Shown here piece after piece: positions 1 to 8,884 of a stretch of 64,000 nucleotides of DNA. The notes beneath the pieces were generated by a model that had not been told where the DNA came from, made no database searches, and was given only the letters and a program-made list of their open reading frames with translations. Origin of the DNA: Bdellovibrio sp. qaytius (GTDB lineage: Bacteria; Bdellovibrionota; Bdellovibrionia; Bdellovibrionales; Bdellovibrionaceae); contig CP025734.1 of the NCBI GenBank assembly GCA_004011035.1, positions 766,001-830,000 on the forward strand, in the 5' to 3' direction. The position numbers were made by a program, and so were the translations under genes. How positions within the stretch are numbered: the stretch's first letter is position 1; every line of letters begins with the position of its first letter.

Positions 1-1
1 C

Positions 2-457
2 ACGGCTAAAGCTGATGCTGAATCGATCGTTCGCGGTCTTGAGGCGGGTGCTGATGATTATGTATCTAAGCCCTTTGATCCGCGCGTATTAGCTGCCAGA
101 GTTAAAAATTTACTTCGTCGTAAGCAGGCCGAAGCGCAAGCTCAGGTGTTGGGTTCGACAGAGGTTTTTGAGTTGAATGGATTAAAGTTCGATTACGGAC
201 GTGTAGAAGTTACACTTAAACAAAATCCGATCCATCTAACGCCTTCAGAATTTAAATTACTAGGTTTTTTACTCAAGTCACAGGGGCGCGTTTTAACACG
301 TGATCAGCTGATAGATTTGATTCAAGGCGAAGATGTCAGCGTTACTGGCAGAACCATTGATACACACGTATTTGCTCTTCGTAAAAAGCTATTAGACTGG
401 TCTGAACATATTGAAACAATCAGAGGAGTTGGGTATAGAGTTAACTACTCTATATGA
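2..457 (+). CDS. PhoB/OmpR-type response regulator (5' end outside window)
   Basis: The gene enters from the left edge, so its start and phospho-acceptor aspartate are not visible. In frame from base 2 the translation shows the end of a receiver domain, with an early threonine, then GADDYVSKPF containing the conserved lysine and proline of the beta5-alpha5 region. A linker leads to a winged-helix DNA-binding domain (LTPSEFKLLGFLLKSQGRV, then GRTIDTHVFALRKKL and a final IRGVGYRV), typical of Trans_Reg_C. It is therefore a transcriptional regulator that should be phosphorylated by the kinase encoded next. A GTG at 146 lies inside the linker and is not the true start. The stop overlaps the kinase start by 4 bases (ATGA), indicating one operon. 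Confidence 0.93.
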   Translation, partial: TAKADAESIVRGLEAGADDYVSKPFDPRVLAARVKNLLRRKQAEAQAQVLGSTEVFELNGLKFDYGRVEVTLKQNPIHLTPSEFKLLGFLLKSQGRVLTRDQLIDLIQGEDVSVTGRTIDTHVFALRKKLLDWSEHIETIRGVGYRVNYSI

Positions 458-1719
458 CTCTGATTTATATTCTTTGTTTCTCTTTAGGTTTGCTTATCGC
501 GTGGCTTTTGTCGTACGCCATTTTTAGCCGTAAAATCAGAACTCAAACACGCAAAATGGTGCAGCTTATGCGCGCTGACGAGCTTAAGCTTGATCGCCCT
601 GATGATGCTTATGAAGACGATGACGGACATTTTTTCTCTGATTTAGAACGCGCTTCTTTTACCCTACGTCGTAAATATTTACGCCTTAAAAAAAATGCGT
701 TTGATGAACGCGCCGTATTTGAAACTATCTTTTCTGGTTTAACAGAGGCCGTTGTAACGATTGATCGTCATTTGAGAATTATTTCTTTTAACTCAGCGTT
801 TATGCAGCAGTTCAAATGGGCTCCGGCAAATTCGCATTCAAGTTATTATCTGCAAGATGTGATTCGTGAACCTGAAATTTTAGAAGCGTTTAAAAAAGTT
901 TTCGCTGGCAGTGAAGCCGAACGTAAAACCATCGGTGATTTTCAATTATTTGCCAGCTTACTTCCATCTGTTGAAGACCATAAAACTTGGGCTTTGGGTG
1001 TATTTTACGATCTTTCTGAAATTCAAAAGACCGAGAAGATTCGCGTCGACTTCGTGGCCAATGCTTCACACGAGTTACGTACGCCATTAACTGTTATTCG
1101 TGGTTATGCTGATTTGTTAAATTCAAACTTACAAAAAGATTCTTCTAGTCTGGTTGAGCTTTCAAAACCTATCGTTGAAAGTGCGCATAACATGACTTTG
1201 CTTTTAAACGATTTATTAAACTTATCGCGTTTAGATAATTTAAATAAAATTGAAAAAGTAAAAATCAGCACTAAAGAAGTTTCAGTAGATATTCTTAATG
1301 AACTTGAGCCTATCATCGCGATGAACCATAAAAAAGTGATTTGCTATTTTAACGAAGAATTCGTTTTTGCCGATTACTCAAGCCTGACGCAAATTTTACG
1401 AAATTTAATCGTGAATGCGATTCGCTATTCAGGCACTGAAAAAGAATCTGAAGTCATCGAAGTGCGCTGGACAAGTATCGGCAATACAACGCAATTAGTG
1501 GTAAAAGATCACGGCCCTGGTATCGCTAAAGAACATCAAGGCCGTATTTTTGAACGCTTTTACCGTGTAGATAAAGGTCGTAACCGCAATCAAGGTGGTT
1601 CGGGTCTTGGCTTAGCTTTAGTTAAACATCACACGCAAATTCATGGGGGTCAGATTTCATTACAATCAGATATCAATGAAGGCTGCGAATTTACTTGTGA
1701 CTTTCCTAACGGGTTATAA
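454..1719 (+). CDS. sensor histidine kinase, PhoR-like
   Basis: Membrane-bound histidine kinase, probably the partner of the upstream regulator. One N-terminal membrane segment (residues about 2-24) is followed directly by cytoplasmic sequence, so there is no sizeable periplasmic sensor domain. A PAS-like region lies around residues 85-180. The dimerisation/phospho-acceptor motif NASHELRTPL puts the histidine near residue 205. The N box is LRNLIVNAIRYS, the G1 box DHGPGIA, the F box IFERFYRVD and the G2 box GSGLGLALVKH. Domain order and length resemble PhoR, but no pho genes lie nearby, so the stimulus is unknown. The methyltransferase gene starts 2 bases after the stop. Confidence 0.93.
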   Translation: MTLIYILCFSLGLLIAWLLSYAIFSRKIRTQTRKMVQLMRADELKLDRPDDAYEDDDGHFFSDLERASFTLRRKYLRLKKNAFDERAVFETIFSGLTEAVVTIDRHLRIISFNSAFMQQFKWAPANSHSSYYLQDVIREPEILEAFKKVFAGSEAERKTIGDFQLFASLLPSVEDHKTWALGVFYDLSEIQKTEKIRVDFVANASHELRTPLTVIRGYADLLNSNLQKDSSSLVELSKPIVESAHNMTLLLNDLLNLSRLDNLNKIEKVKISTKEVSVDILNELEPIIAMNHKKVICYFNEEFVFADYSSLTQILRNLIVNAIRYSGTEKESEVIEVRWTSIGNTTQLVVKDHGPGIAKEHQGRIFERFYRVDKGRNRNQGGSGLGLALVKHHTQIHGGQISLQSDINEGCEFTCDFPNGL

Positions 1720-1721
1720 TC

Positions 1722-2609
1722 ATGAAATTGCATAATGAAAAATTTGAAACATACTTTTCTTCTGTATATGGCGATCGCTGGCCAGCTTTATCGCAAGCTT
1801 TAGAAGCTAGCGAGACCCAAGTTCTTCGAAAAAATATCTTTGCTGATTATGATGCAAACGATTTTTCAGCGGCTTCGTTTAATAATTGTTTTGTGGTTAA
1901 TCCTGAAATCAATGTGCATAACTTGCGCGACGCGAATGAAACTCAAGTGTTCTATAAAATGGATCCTGCAAGTGTGTTAGTAGCAACAGCGCTTGATGTG
2001 CAGCCCGAAGACCTAGTTTTAGATATGTGCGCAGCTCCGGGTGGTAAAACGCTGATCTTAGCTGAAAAATTAAATGGCACAGGTCAGTTAGTTTCAAACG
2101 AATATTCAAATGCACGTCGTGAACGTTTAGTGCGTGTGGTGCGTGAATACTTACCGCACGACAATCGTCAAAATGTTTTCGTACAAGGTAAAGACGGCAA
2201 TGCTTTTGGCCGTGATAAAGCTGATGTGTTTGATCGCGTCTTAGCTGATGTGCCTTGTTCGGGTGAAAGACATCTTCTTGAGAATCCAGAAGAGTTCGCT
2301 GAATGGACTAAACGCCGCAGTGAAAACTTAGCGATTCGTCAGTACTCATTATTATCATCAGCGTATTTAGCATGTCGGGTAGGCGGACAAATCGTTTATT
2401 CTACGTGTTCGATTTCTCCGTTAGAAAATGATGATGTCGTTAAGAAGTTAAATAAAAAACGCAGCGTTGAGTTTTTAGAATTTCCTGAAGCTTCGAAATA
2501 TCCATTCTTAGAAAAAACACAATTCGGTTATCAGATTTTGCCAGACCGTTCAGAAGGCTACGGCCCTATGTATTTTTCAATTATTCGTAAGCTAGCGGCG
2601 GATACCTAG
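1722..2609 (+). CDS. RsmB/NOL1/NOP2/Sun-family RNA (cytosine-5) methyltransferase
   Basis: Predicted S-adenosylmethionine-dependent methyltransferase for cytosine C5 in rRNA or tRNA. The AdoMet-binding motif LDMCAAPGGKT lies at about residues 100-112, DVPCSG at about 176 and STCS at about 227; the two cysteines in the last two motifs are the catalytic pair of the family. The enzyme is short (295 residues) and lacks the NusB-like N-terminal domain of classical RsmB, resembling the compact NSUN4 form. The start follows the kinase stop by 2 bases. Its 3' end overlaps the convergent gene by 18 bases. The exact RNA target cannot be told; a second, RsmB-like paralogue lies at 57492. Confidence 0.9.
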   Translation: MKLHNEKFETYFSSVYGDRWPALSQALEASETQVLRKNIFADYDANDFSAASFNNCFVVNPEINVHNLRDANETQVFYKMDPASVLVATALDVQPEDLVLDMCAAPGGKTLILAEKLNGTGQLVSNEYSNARRERLVRVVREYLPHDNRQNVFVQGKDGNAFGRDKADVFDRVLADVPCSGERHLLENPEEFAEWTKRRSENLAIRQYSLLSSAYLACRVGGQIVYSTCSISPLENDDVVKKLNKKRSVEFLEFPEASKYPFLEKTQFGYQILPDRSEGYGPMYFSIIRKLAADT

Positions 2610-4478
2610 TTTTTTTAAGATATATAAATTCAGGATACTTTTGCTTTGTGCGTGGTCCAGTGCATTTTCAGAAAGTGCATTCGAACTTTCAGCGACACGC
2701 AGAGAAATCATAAATGAAACCGACAAGTTTAAAATTCCTGTAACGACTACGCCCACAAGTGCTAGGTAGATAGCCGGTTCGCGAAATATGTCTAAGCCTA
2801 GAGTGTAAATGGCGGCGGCGATGCTGCCTGATGAAAGCGTTACGTGGCGCACATCGATCGGTAAACCTAAGAAGGTTCCAATTACAGGAACAATACCTAA
2901 AATCATACCCAATACGATATTACCGCTTAAAGCACCGAAATTGCGTTTTAGAAAAGCGACCCATTTACGTTTTCGTTGTGGCGAAATAAATGAAAGTATC
3001 TTTGGTGAATCTAAGATCAACTCATCAAATTTATAAACTTTAAAAAAATTATCTGCGGCACCCGATACAAAAGTTGAAAACCATAAAAAGTAACCCGTTA
3101 AAAAGGCATAAAAAGGTGAAAAGCTTAACACCGACATGGATTCAATTTGTGCGCGGGCTTTTTCGGGGCTCATAAAGTTATGATGAAATGCCATTTCATA
3201 TAAATAAGAGATTCCAATGATAGTTGGAATAACAATCCCCACATTGCCCAGCACGGCCCAAAACTGAGATTTAAAAATCGCATTCACTTCGCTAAAAATT
3301 TGCACTTTTGTTAGCTTTTGCCACTGAAATGTTAAATGTGCTGCAATTGCTGCGGGTTGTTTTGTGGCTAAAGTAAAACCCAGTAAGTAGATGGCTACAA
3401 AGCTGATTGCGTAAAGTAAACCATTTAAGAAGCCTGCAAAAAAAAGCGAGGCCGGTACATAAGCCAGCAAAGTTTTAATCAGAATTGTAAAGGCTGTAAT
3501 AAAACCACCACCACAGGCACTTAAAAAAAGTTTTCTTAAAATTTCATGTGAACGACCAACATAATGATCACCAGTTTCAGCGCTAGTCATTGAAACAACT
3601 TCGATCAGCTGTGCGCTGTAATGAAAGAATTGAAATTTTAAAGAATAAAAATTACGACGTTCGAATAAAATTGGTGCAACCTTTGAAATAATAAAGCTTT
3701 GTTCAAGCAAAACTAAGTTTTGAATACGTATCAATCTAGATTTAATTTTTTTAATCTTATACAGAAAATTTAAGCTGACGCCAGTTTCGCGAAAACCTTC
3801 AATAATGGTGTTTGTCGTCTGAAGGTTGTTCTCGGTATAAGTTTTTAATGTTTCAAAGTCAGTAATTTCATCTAAGTTTACAACCTTCAAGGTTTTTACA
3901 AAGTCAGACTGGTGTTTATCGGCTGATCCCATTTTAAAGAATGTCGAATACATATCTGATAAATTTTTACTGGCTAAGATGTAAATCGCGCGCACTAGAG
4001 ATTTATGAATTTCTGTTTTGAGAAACTGAATTTTTTCTTCAGCAAAAAAAGGAGCTAGATTTTGAATCTGATCAAAATTTGAAAAATCATTTTTTTCAAA
4101 ATCGATGTCCATATCTAAAAGCTGATCTATAAGATAAGAAATTTCGGTTCCTTGAGCCGGGGCGGCTAGAAACTTTTGATTAAAGGCCCAGATTAATTCT
4201 TGGATGAAGGAATCTGATTCTCCGCTGAAGGTATGAACCCAGAATGAATCAAATTGAACGTTTTCAATAAAGGCAGTCCATTTGATGACGAACAGCTGAC
4301 GAAATTCTGAATTCTGTTCGAGTAAGTGTTTAAGGTAGTCGATCTTTTGTTTGAGGTTGGTTTTTTCATTTGTCGTAAAGAACCACTTTAGAAACTCGAT
4401 GTACCAGTGCCAATCCCACTTTTGAGTTTCATGGCGCCCAAGCGAAATAAGATCTGCAATGCTAACTTTTTCAGACAT
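2592..4478 (-). CDS. multi-pass membrane protein, probable Gcr/SpecificRecomb family
   Basis: A 628-residue protein with a soluble, mostly helical N-terminal half (about 1-320) and a C-terminal half with several hydrophobic membrane segments (for example around ITAFTILIKTLLAYVPASLFF and LLYAISFVAIYLLGF). Near residue 543 it carries GLPIDVRHVTLSSG, which I recall as typical of proteins annotated as site-specific recombinase Gcr (Pfam SpecificRecomb). That name rests on weak historical evidence: there is no tyrosine- or serine-recombinase catalytic motif and the protein is clearly an integral membrane protein. Real function unknown. It appears to be transcribed alone and is convergent with the methyltransferase gene. 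The family match is from memory. Confidence 0.6.
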   Translation of the reverse strand: MSEKVSIADLISLGRHETQKWDWHWYIEFLKWFFTTNEKTNLKQKIDYLKHLLEQNSEFRQLFVIKWTAFIENVQFDSFWVHTFSGESDSFIQELIWAFNQKFLAAPAQGTEISYLIDQLLDMDIDFEKNDFSNFDQIQNLAPFFAEEKIQFLKTEIHKSLVRAIYILASKNLSDMYSTFFKMGSADKHQSDFVKTLKVVNLDEITDFETLKTYTENNLQTTNTIIEGFRETGVSLNFLYKIKKIKSRLIRIQNLVLLEQSFIISKVAPILFERRNFYSLKFQFFHYSAQLIEVVSMTSAETGDHYVGRSHEILRKLFLSACGGGFITAFTILIKTLLAYVPASLFFAGFLNGLLYAISFVAIYLLGFTLATKQPAAIAAHLTFQWQKLTKVQIFSEVNAIFKSQFWAVLGNVGIVIPTIIGISYLYEMAFHHNFMSPEKARAQIESMSVLSFSPFYAFLTGYFLWFSTFVSGAADNFFKVYKFDELILDSPKILSFISPQRKRKWVAFLKRNFGALSGNIVLGMILGIVPVIGTFLGLPIDVRHVTLSSGSIAAAIYTLGLDIFREPAIYLALVGVVVTGILNLSVSFMISLRVAESSNALSENALDHAQSKSILNLYILKKLGIRR

Positions 4479-4556
4479 CAGTAAACGTTACGTAAGAAAA
4501 AGTTAATTCACAATACGCAGACAGTAATCTTAAATTTCTTTAAACCTAGAGATGTT

Positions 4557-5057
4557 TTACTTCGGCTGACCAAGAAGTTGGGTAAATTCAGTCGGGCAAT
4601 CTGGGCCATCTAATACCCATTGTGTTGCAAAGCCGCCATGACTTAATTTACAAAACACTGCCGTTTGTTTTTTATCTTCGATAAATTCAAATCCGTTTTT
4701 TATAAATTGAATTTTTCCGATCAGTTCCACTTCATCACACCAATTGTCGTCAGTCGTATTCTCTGGGCAATTATCTGGAGCTGAAAAAACAGATTTAACT
4801 ATACACTGATTTTCTGTGCAGGCTTCAATCTCAAGATGACGACTCCATTGGGATTGGGCATTACTCCATTCAGAATTTGTCATGAATTTTTTAACTTGCT
4901 CGATTGTCATTTCATTTTCAGAAGTTGCGGCGACAGGTTGAGTGCTGGTGTTGATATCAGAAACGGTGTCAGCGGTCTTTTGTATATTTCTTCGAAAATA
5001 AAATCCAATGCCGATAGCTGCAATAAGACTAATTATAATCACAGTTATTTTTTTCAT
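4557..5057 (-). CDS. hypothetical membrane-anchored, cysteine-containing protein
   Basis: Not recognised. A 166-residue protein with a short basic N-terminus and one hydrophobic segment (residues about 4-21, ITVIIISLIAAIGIGFYF) followed by a Ser/Thr-rich linker, so it is probably anchored in the inner membrane with its C-terminal part in the periplasm. The exported part has at least six cysteines (in CTENQC, DNCPE, NWCDE, VFCKL and PDCPT), consistent with disulphide bonds, and acidic patches. The gene lies 11 bases downstream of another small exported protein gene on the same strand (5069-5470), so the two are probably co-transcribed. No function can be assigned. Confidence 0.6.
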   Translation of the reverse strand: MKKITVIIISLIAAIGIGFYFRRNIQKTADTVSDINTSTQPVAATSENEMTIEQVKKFMTNSEWSNAQSQWSRHLEIEACTENQCIVKSVFSAPDNCPENTTDDNWCDEVELIGKIQFIKNGFEFIEDKKQTAVFCKLSHGGFATQWVLDGPDCPTEFTQLLGQPK

Positions 5058-5068
5058 ATGTTCTCTGC

Positions 5069-5470
5069 TTATCTAGCGTTAACGACAAAGATACCAGTTT
5101 TACCGTTCTTTTTATTAATCCAAACAGCTCCGCCACCAATTGTAAGTCCTTGGTAATTACAAAACATAACCTTTGGATCTTGATCATGAATGGCTTTTAA
5201 AATTTCACTTGAAAAAGCTTTTTCAAAGCGAGCTTTTAGTTCGGCTTCGTTTTTAATTAAAAAATGTTTTTTCTGCGTTTCATTCACTGTTAATGGATAA
5301 GAAATCAAAGGAGACATGCTCTCTGCAGAATCAGCAGTTCTTAAACTATCAGTGAATTTTGTAAGCTCTTGCTTGTCTTTGAAGCCAGCATCTCCGCTAC
5401 AGTCAGGTTGTGCTTTTGCAAAAGATTGTAAGGTACAAAAAAGTAGAATTGATAAAATAATTGATCTCAT
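5069..5470 (-). CDS. hypothetical secreted protein
   Basis: Not recognised. A 133-residue protein with a clear signal peptide (MRSIILSILLFCTLQSFAKA, probable cleavage after AKA). The mature part contains a Lys/Glu-rich helical stretch and ends with a beta-rich tail (GLTIGGGAVWINKKNGKTG) of the kind seen in small periplasmic domains. Two cysteines remain after processing. It is the first gene of a probable two-gene unit with the membrane-anchored protein at 4557-5057. Both could form an envelope pair, but nothing in the sequence gives a function. Confidence 0.6.
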   Translation of the reverse strand: MRSIILSILLFCTLQSFAKAQPDCSGDAGFKDKQELTKFTDSLRTADSAESMSPLISYPLTVNETQKKHFLIKNEAELKARFEKAFSSEILKAIHDQDPKVMFCNYQGLTIGGGAVWINKKNGKTGIFVVNAR

Positions 5471-5530
5471 AGACTCAAAGATATCAACACACCATGACGA
5501 CGGTCAACTTCCGGCATAAGAGTCTTTCGC

Positions 5531-5562
5531 AAAAAAAAAGCCCCGGTATTTCTACCGAGGCT
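5531..5562 (-). terminator. rho-independent terminator of the di-haem protein gene
   Basis: Read on the minus strand, AGCCTCGGTA, loop GAAA and TACCGGGGCT form a 10-base stem with one G-U pair, followed directly by nine Ts. It lies 27 bases after the stop codon at 5589. Confidence 0.9.
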
Positions 5563-5588
5563 TGCCCCTCACTGAGATTTAATTCGAA

Positions 5589-8426
5589 TTAGAAATGTTT
5601 TAAGTATTCAGTTAACGCCGTTTGTTCAGCTGGCGTGAAACCCACTTTAGTGCGTGAGTATTTTGTACCGAAATAGTGACCACGATTAACAGTCATATCT
5701 GTACATTTGCTTGTTTGGATTAAATCTTTGCCTGCTAGTTCCATGAAACGATCGCGAGCTTCATTGCCTTTTAGGCCTTTAAATTTAATTTCAAATGTTG
5801 CACGAGTTAATGAAGTCACTGCGTCGATTAATTGATATTGCGCCTGTAATACAGTTTTAGGAGCAAATAACACGTCTAACTTAGCGCCGGCGTATGTTAA
5901 ATCGATGTTAGCAATTAAGTTCACCGGAGTTCCAGCAGGGATTGGTCCGAGTTTTAAAACTGTTCCTGCGTTTTGTTCTTGAGTGATCGCTTCATCCATC
6001 GGTGCATCGTATTGTGCTACTTTACGTTTATCTTTTTTGAAAACTTCGTTCGCAGCAATAACTGGCTTTTCTAAAGCTTCTTTCGTGTAAGTAATTACGA
6101 ATTCATCACCTTGTTTTTCAAATTTACCGCCATTGGCGATGATTGATTTGAAAACAGCCGTTTTAAGTAAGAACGGAACAAACTTAATCGGAATTTTAAG
6201 ATAACTATCAGCTGTTGTTACATCCATTACGCCTGGAATTTTATCGCCGTAAACTGAAGTGTATTGAACCGGTACTTCACCTGGGCGTAAAACTTCACCG
6301 CGTAAATCTGGATTTAATAAACGTTTAATTGAATCTTCGAAAGAAGCTAAGCGGCCTTCAACTGTTCCGCGTAAATCAAATTTACCTAAAGAGTTATTTT
6401 GAAAGAAGGGGGCTGTTGCCCAGATAGAAACTAATGAAGGTGGGCGTAAGTAACCACGCCCGCCAGCAGGAACTTCAATTTCTTCAGCTGTTAACTCAAC
6501 TAAATTACTGCTGCCAGATTTCAATGTTAACGGGTAGTTCACACGAAATGTACCCACAGTTGGTAAGGCTTTATAAGAAGAAGATGCAAAGTTATCCCAG
6601 ATATTATCTTTGATCGCGTTCGTTGCAATCGAGCTGCAAAGATTCGTATCAACAGCTGTCATTGGTACACGCACATCTGTCGTTAAGAAATTATCTTTTA
6701 AGAAATCTTTAGCTAAAACAATTTTTTCCATTTCAGTGTGAAATTCAGTAGTTTTTGTAAGTTCAACGTATTGATTCCAACATTTTAAGTAGCCTGCGCC
6801 GACGCATTCAGGACGATTAAAAATTGAATAGGCTTTTTCGGGTAATTTACTCGAGTGACAAGCGGCGCAGTTATTGGCAAATAATTTTTTACCTAAAGTT
6901 ACTTGTTCGCTTTCGATATCTTTTAAGTATTTAGTGCCATTGGGTGCCAGCGCTAAACTATCTTTGCGTGTAGCCACTAAAAAGAATAGCGCAAGATCAG
7001 GAGTTTGCTGAACGTTAGCTTGCCAGTAACCTGAATTAGCTTCAGCTTTTTTGATTTGAAACGGAGTGATTGAGCTTCCGCCGATGACTGGCGTGAAGTT
7101 TTCTAACCAATGTTCTGAGAATAAACCGATGTTCACATAAACACGATTTAAAGCTCCTAATACGCCCACTGAATCAGAACCATCTTTTAAAACGCGAGGT
7201 GAAAGAACCATTGAGCTATCTGAACTTGTGAATGTTCTTAACGGAGAAGATTTTGGTACAAATGCTAATTTTGAAAACTGAGCATTTAAATTTTCATCGC
7301 CTAATAATTTCTCCCAGTTACCGAACTTAGCCGCAGCATGCATACGTGCCGCTAATTCATAAACAGCATTCATCGTGCGGGGATTGTTGATTTGATCTGA
7401 AGAAACTAAAGAAGTATCTAAAGCACCAGGGCGAGCTGTGTGCGATAATTGATAAATAAAATTATCTACGTTTCTTTTGTAGTTAAAGTTAAATACGCGG
7501 TCAAACCAGAAATACTGCGCTCCAACGTTTGAACTTAAGTTCGCCCATTTCGGAGAGTTAAAATTAGCCGGTTGATTTACAGGATTTGGGCCTACGTGAC
7601 AAAATGCACAGCTCATACCTACGCGGTAAGGTTTAACTAAAGATGGATCGCTGTAATAAGACGGGTCGTTGTAGTAACGATTTGCATCCCATTTAGCTGC
7701 GGCTTTCGCGTCGAATTCAGGATTTGTAAATAAACGAAGACCAACAACTCCTGATGGTAATCCGTAGAACGATCCAACTTCTAAAACTTTCGGTTGGCCT
7801 TTGTAAGTTAATGTTGCTCCGCGAGCCCCTAACTTAACACCAGGATATTTTTTCGCATCAGAAAAAGGTTCTGCTGGGCAATCTGCAGAGACAATACGTT
7901 TATCTAACAATAAACCCCAACGTTCAGGCATTGGTTGCGTGTTTTTTTCAAAACACGGTTCGTTCACTAAACCAATTTCTTCCCAACGGTTTGAGCGCGA
8001 GTAAGGTTGTTGTGGATCGTTTGAAACTAATTTTAAAAAATCTAAAGAACCAATTGTTGAATCTGATAAATAATCCCAAAATCTATCATTACCACCTGAC
8101 CAGGCAATCCAGTTGTTACGTCCTTTTACAAAGGCTTTAACGGCATCAGCTTTTGAAATGCCAGGCATGAAGACTGAAAGTTGTTGGTGAATTTGATCTT
8201 GGTTTTCTGGGCGGCTTAAACCGTAATCCATATCCATGTAATAATCTTCGTCAGAACCTTGCTTCATTTTTTCGATAACTTCTTTGCTATTTGAAGCCAG
8301 CATCGCTTCATCTTTTTTATCTAAATATTTTCCAGCAAATGGAATTTTTTGTCCGAATTTAAGAAGTTGTGCGTTCGCTGCTGAAGTTGATAAAGCGAGC
8401 GCTAGAAGAAGTACGATTTTTTGCAT
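5589..8426 (-). CDS. secreted di-haem c-type cytochrome-like protein
   Basis: Large exported protein with two CXXCH haem-attachment motifs: CAFCH near residue 273 and CAACH near residue 519 of a 945-residue product. I place the start at ATG 8424-8426 because it gives a signal peptide (MQKIVLLLALALSTSAANA) and has AAGGATG just upstream; an in-frame extension to 8510 adds 28 unlikely residues. Family knowledge: two widely spaced haem motifs in a long secreted protein recall the di-haem peroxidase/RoxA-type oxygenases, but this one is longer and I could not identify their other residues, so the activity (peroxidase, oxygenase or electron carrier) is open. It appears monocistronic, with a strong terminator. 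Confidence 0.8.
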   Translation of the reverse strand: MQKIVLLLALALSTSAANAQLLKFGQKIPFAGKYLDKKDEAMLASNSKEVIEKMKQGSDEDYYMDMDYGLSRPENQDQIHQQLSVFMPGISKADAVKAFVKGRNNWIAWSGGNDRFWDYLSDSTIGSLDFLKLVSNDPQQPYSRSNRWEEIGLVNEPCFEKNTQPMPERWGLLLDKRIVSADCPAEPFSDAKKYPGVKLGARGATLTYKGQPKVLEVGSFYGLPSGVVGLRLFTNPEFDAKAAAKWDANRYYNDPSYYSDPSLVKPYRVGMSCAFCHVGPNPVNQPANFNSPKWANLSSNVGAQYFWFDRVFNFNYKRNVDNFIYQLSHTARPGALDTSLVSSDQINNPRTMNAVYELAARMHAAAKFGNWEKLLGDENLNAQFSKLAFVPKSSPLRTFTSSDSSMVLSPRVLKDGSDSVGVLGALNRVYVNIGLFSEHWLENFTPVIGGSSITPFQIKKAEANSGYWQANVQQTPDLALFFLVATRKDSLALAPNGTKYLKDIESEQVTLGKKLFANNCAACHSSKLPEKAYSIFNRPECVGAGYLKCWNQYVELTKTTEFHTEMEKIVLAKDFLKDNFLTTDVRVPMTAVDTNLCSSIATNAIKDNIWDNFASSSYKALPTVGTFRVNYPLTLKSGSSNLVELTAEEIEVPAGGRGYLRPPSLVSIWATAPFFQNNSLGKFDLRGTVEGRLASFEDSIKRLLNPDLRGEVLRPGEVPVQYTSVYGDKIPGVMDVTTADSYLKIPIKFVPFLLKTAVFKSIIANGGKFEKQGDEFVITYTKEALEKPVIAANEVFKKDKRKVAQYDAPMDEAITQEQNAGTVLKLGPIPAGTPVNLIANIDLTYAGAKLDVLFAPKTVLQAQYQLIDAVTSLTRATFEIKFKGLKGNEARDRFMELAGKDLIQTSKCTDMTVNRGHYFGTKYSRTKVGFTPAEQTALTEYLKHF

Positions 8427-8560
8427 AAAACATCCTTTTTTGGGCAAAAAAATATAAAGGGCCAGAACGCTATGTCTGACGGGGGAGCCTATCCCTTTAA
8501 ATCGTATCATATTTTTTGCTTAAACATCTACCTGGCTAGGTGAGGTTTCTGGATGTTGGT

Positions 8561-8845
8561 CTAGTTGATGGTTTCGCTAGTCGTATCGTCTTTTTGTAAC
8601 AACGCAATACGGTAGCTTTGTAGACTGTAATGACCGTAGGTTTTAATGCGGTAAAGGTCTAACACCTCTTGTTGAACTTCTTCGATGACTTCAACGTCAA
8701 GGCCCAGTGGGGCATACATCTTTAGATGCTGAAACTCATCGACGAAAAGTTGAGTCACTCGTTCAACGAATTGGTCAGCAGTCTCAGAAATGTTGTGAGT
8801 AGACTTAATCTCTTCTTCAATAATTTGCAGAATCATTTTTTTCAT
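8561..8845 (-). CDS. small conserved-looking hypothetical protein
   Basis: Not recognised. I take ATG 8843-8845 as start, giving 94 residues (MKKMILQIIEEEIKS...); an in-frame extension to 8962 would run into the divergent gene starting at 8885 and reads like non-coding sequence. The product is acidic, soluble and almost entirely helical, with no signal peptide, membrane segment or cysteine. It is divergent from the NFACT gene, with 39 bases between the two starts. No clear Shine-Dalgarno is visible, so the exact start is uncertain. Confidence 0.55.
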   Translation of the reverse strand: MKKMILQIIEEEIKSTHNISETADQFVERVTQLFVDEFQHLKMYAPLGLDVEVIEEVQQEVLDLYRIKTYGHYSLQSYRIALLQKDDTTSETIN

Positions 8846-8884
8846 ATATAGATTTTTTCGGAATCTTACGCTAAAACCTAAACT

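Noticed and set aside
2592-4478. Gcr-like gene as evidence of a mobile element
   Set aside because: The protein is a multi-pass membrane protein without recombinase motifs, and there are no terminal repeats or other mobile genes.
8461-8520. GGGA/TCCC stem upstream of the di-haem gene as a riboswitch or terminator
   Set aside because: Only four base pairs and no supporting structure around it.
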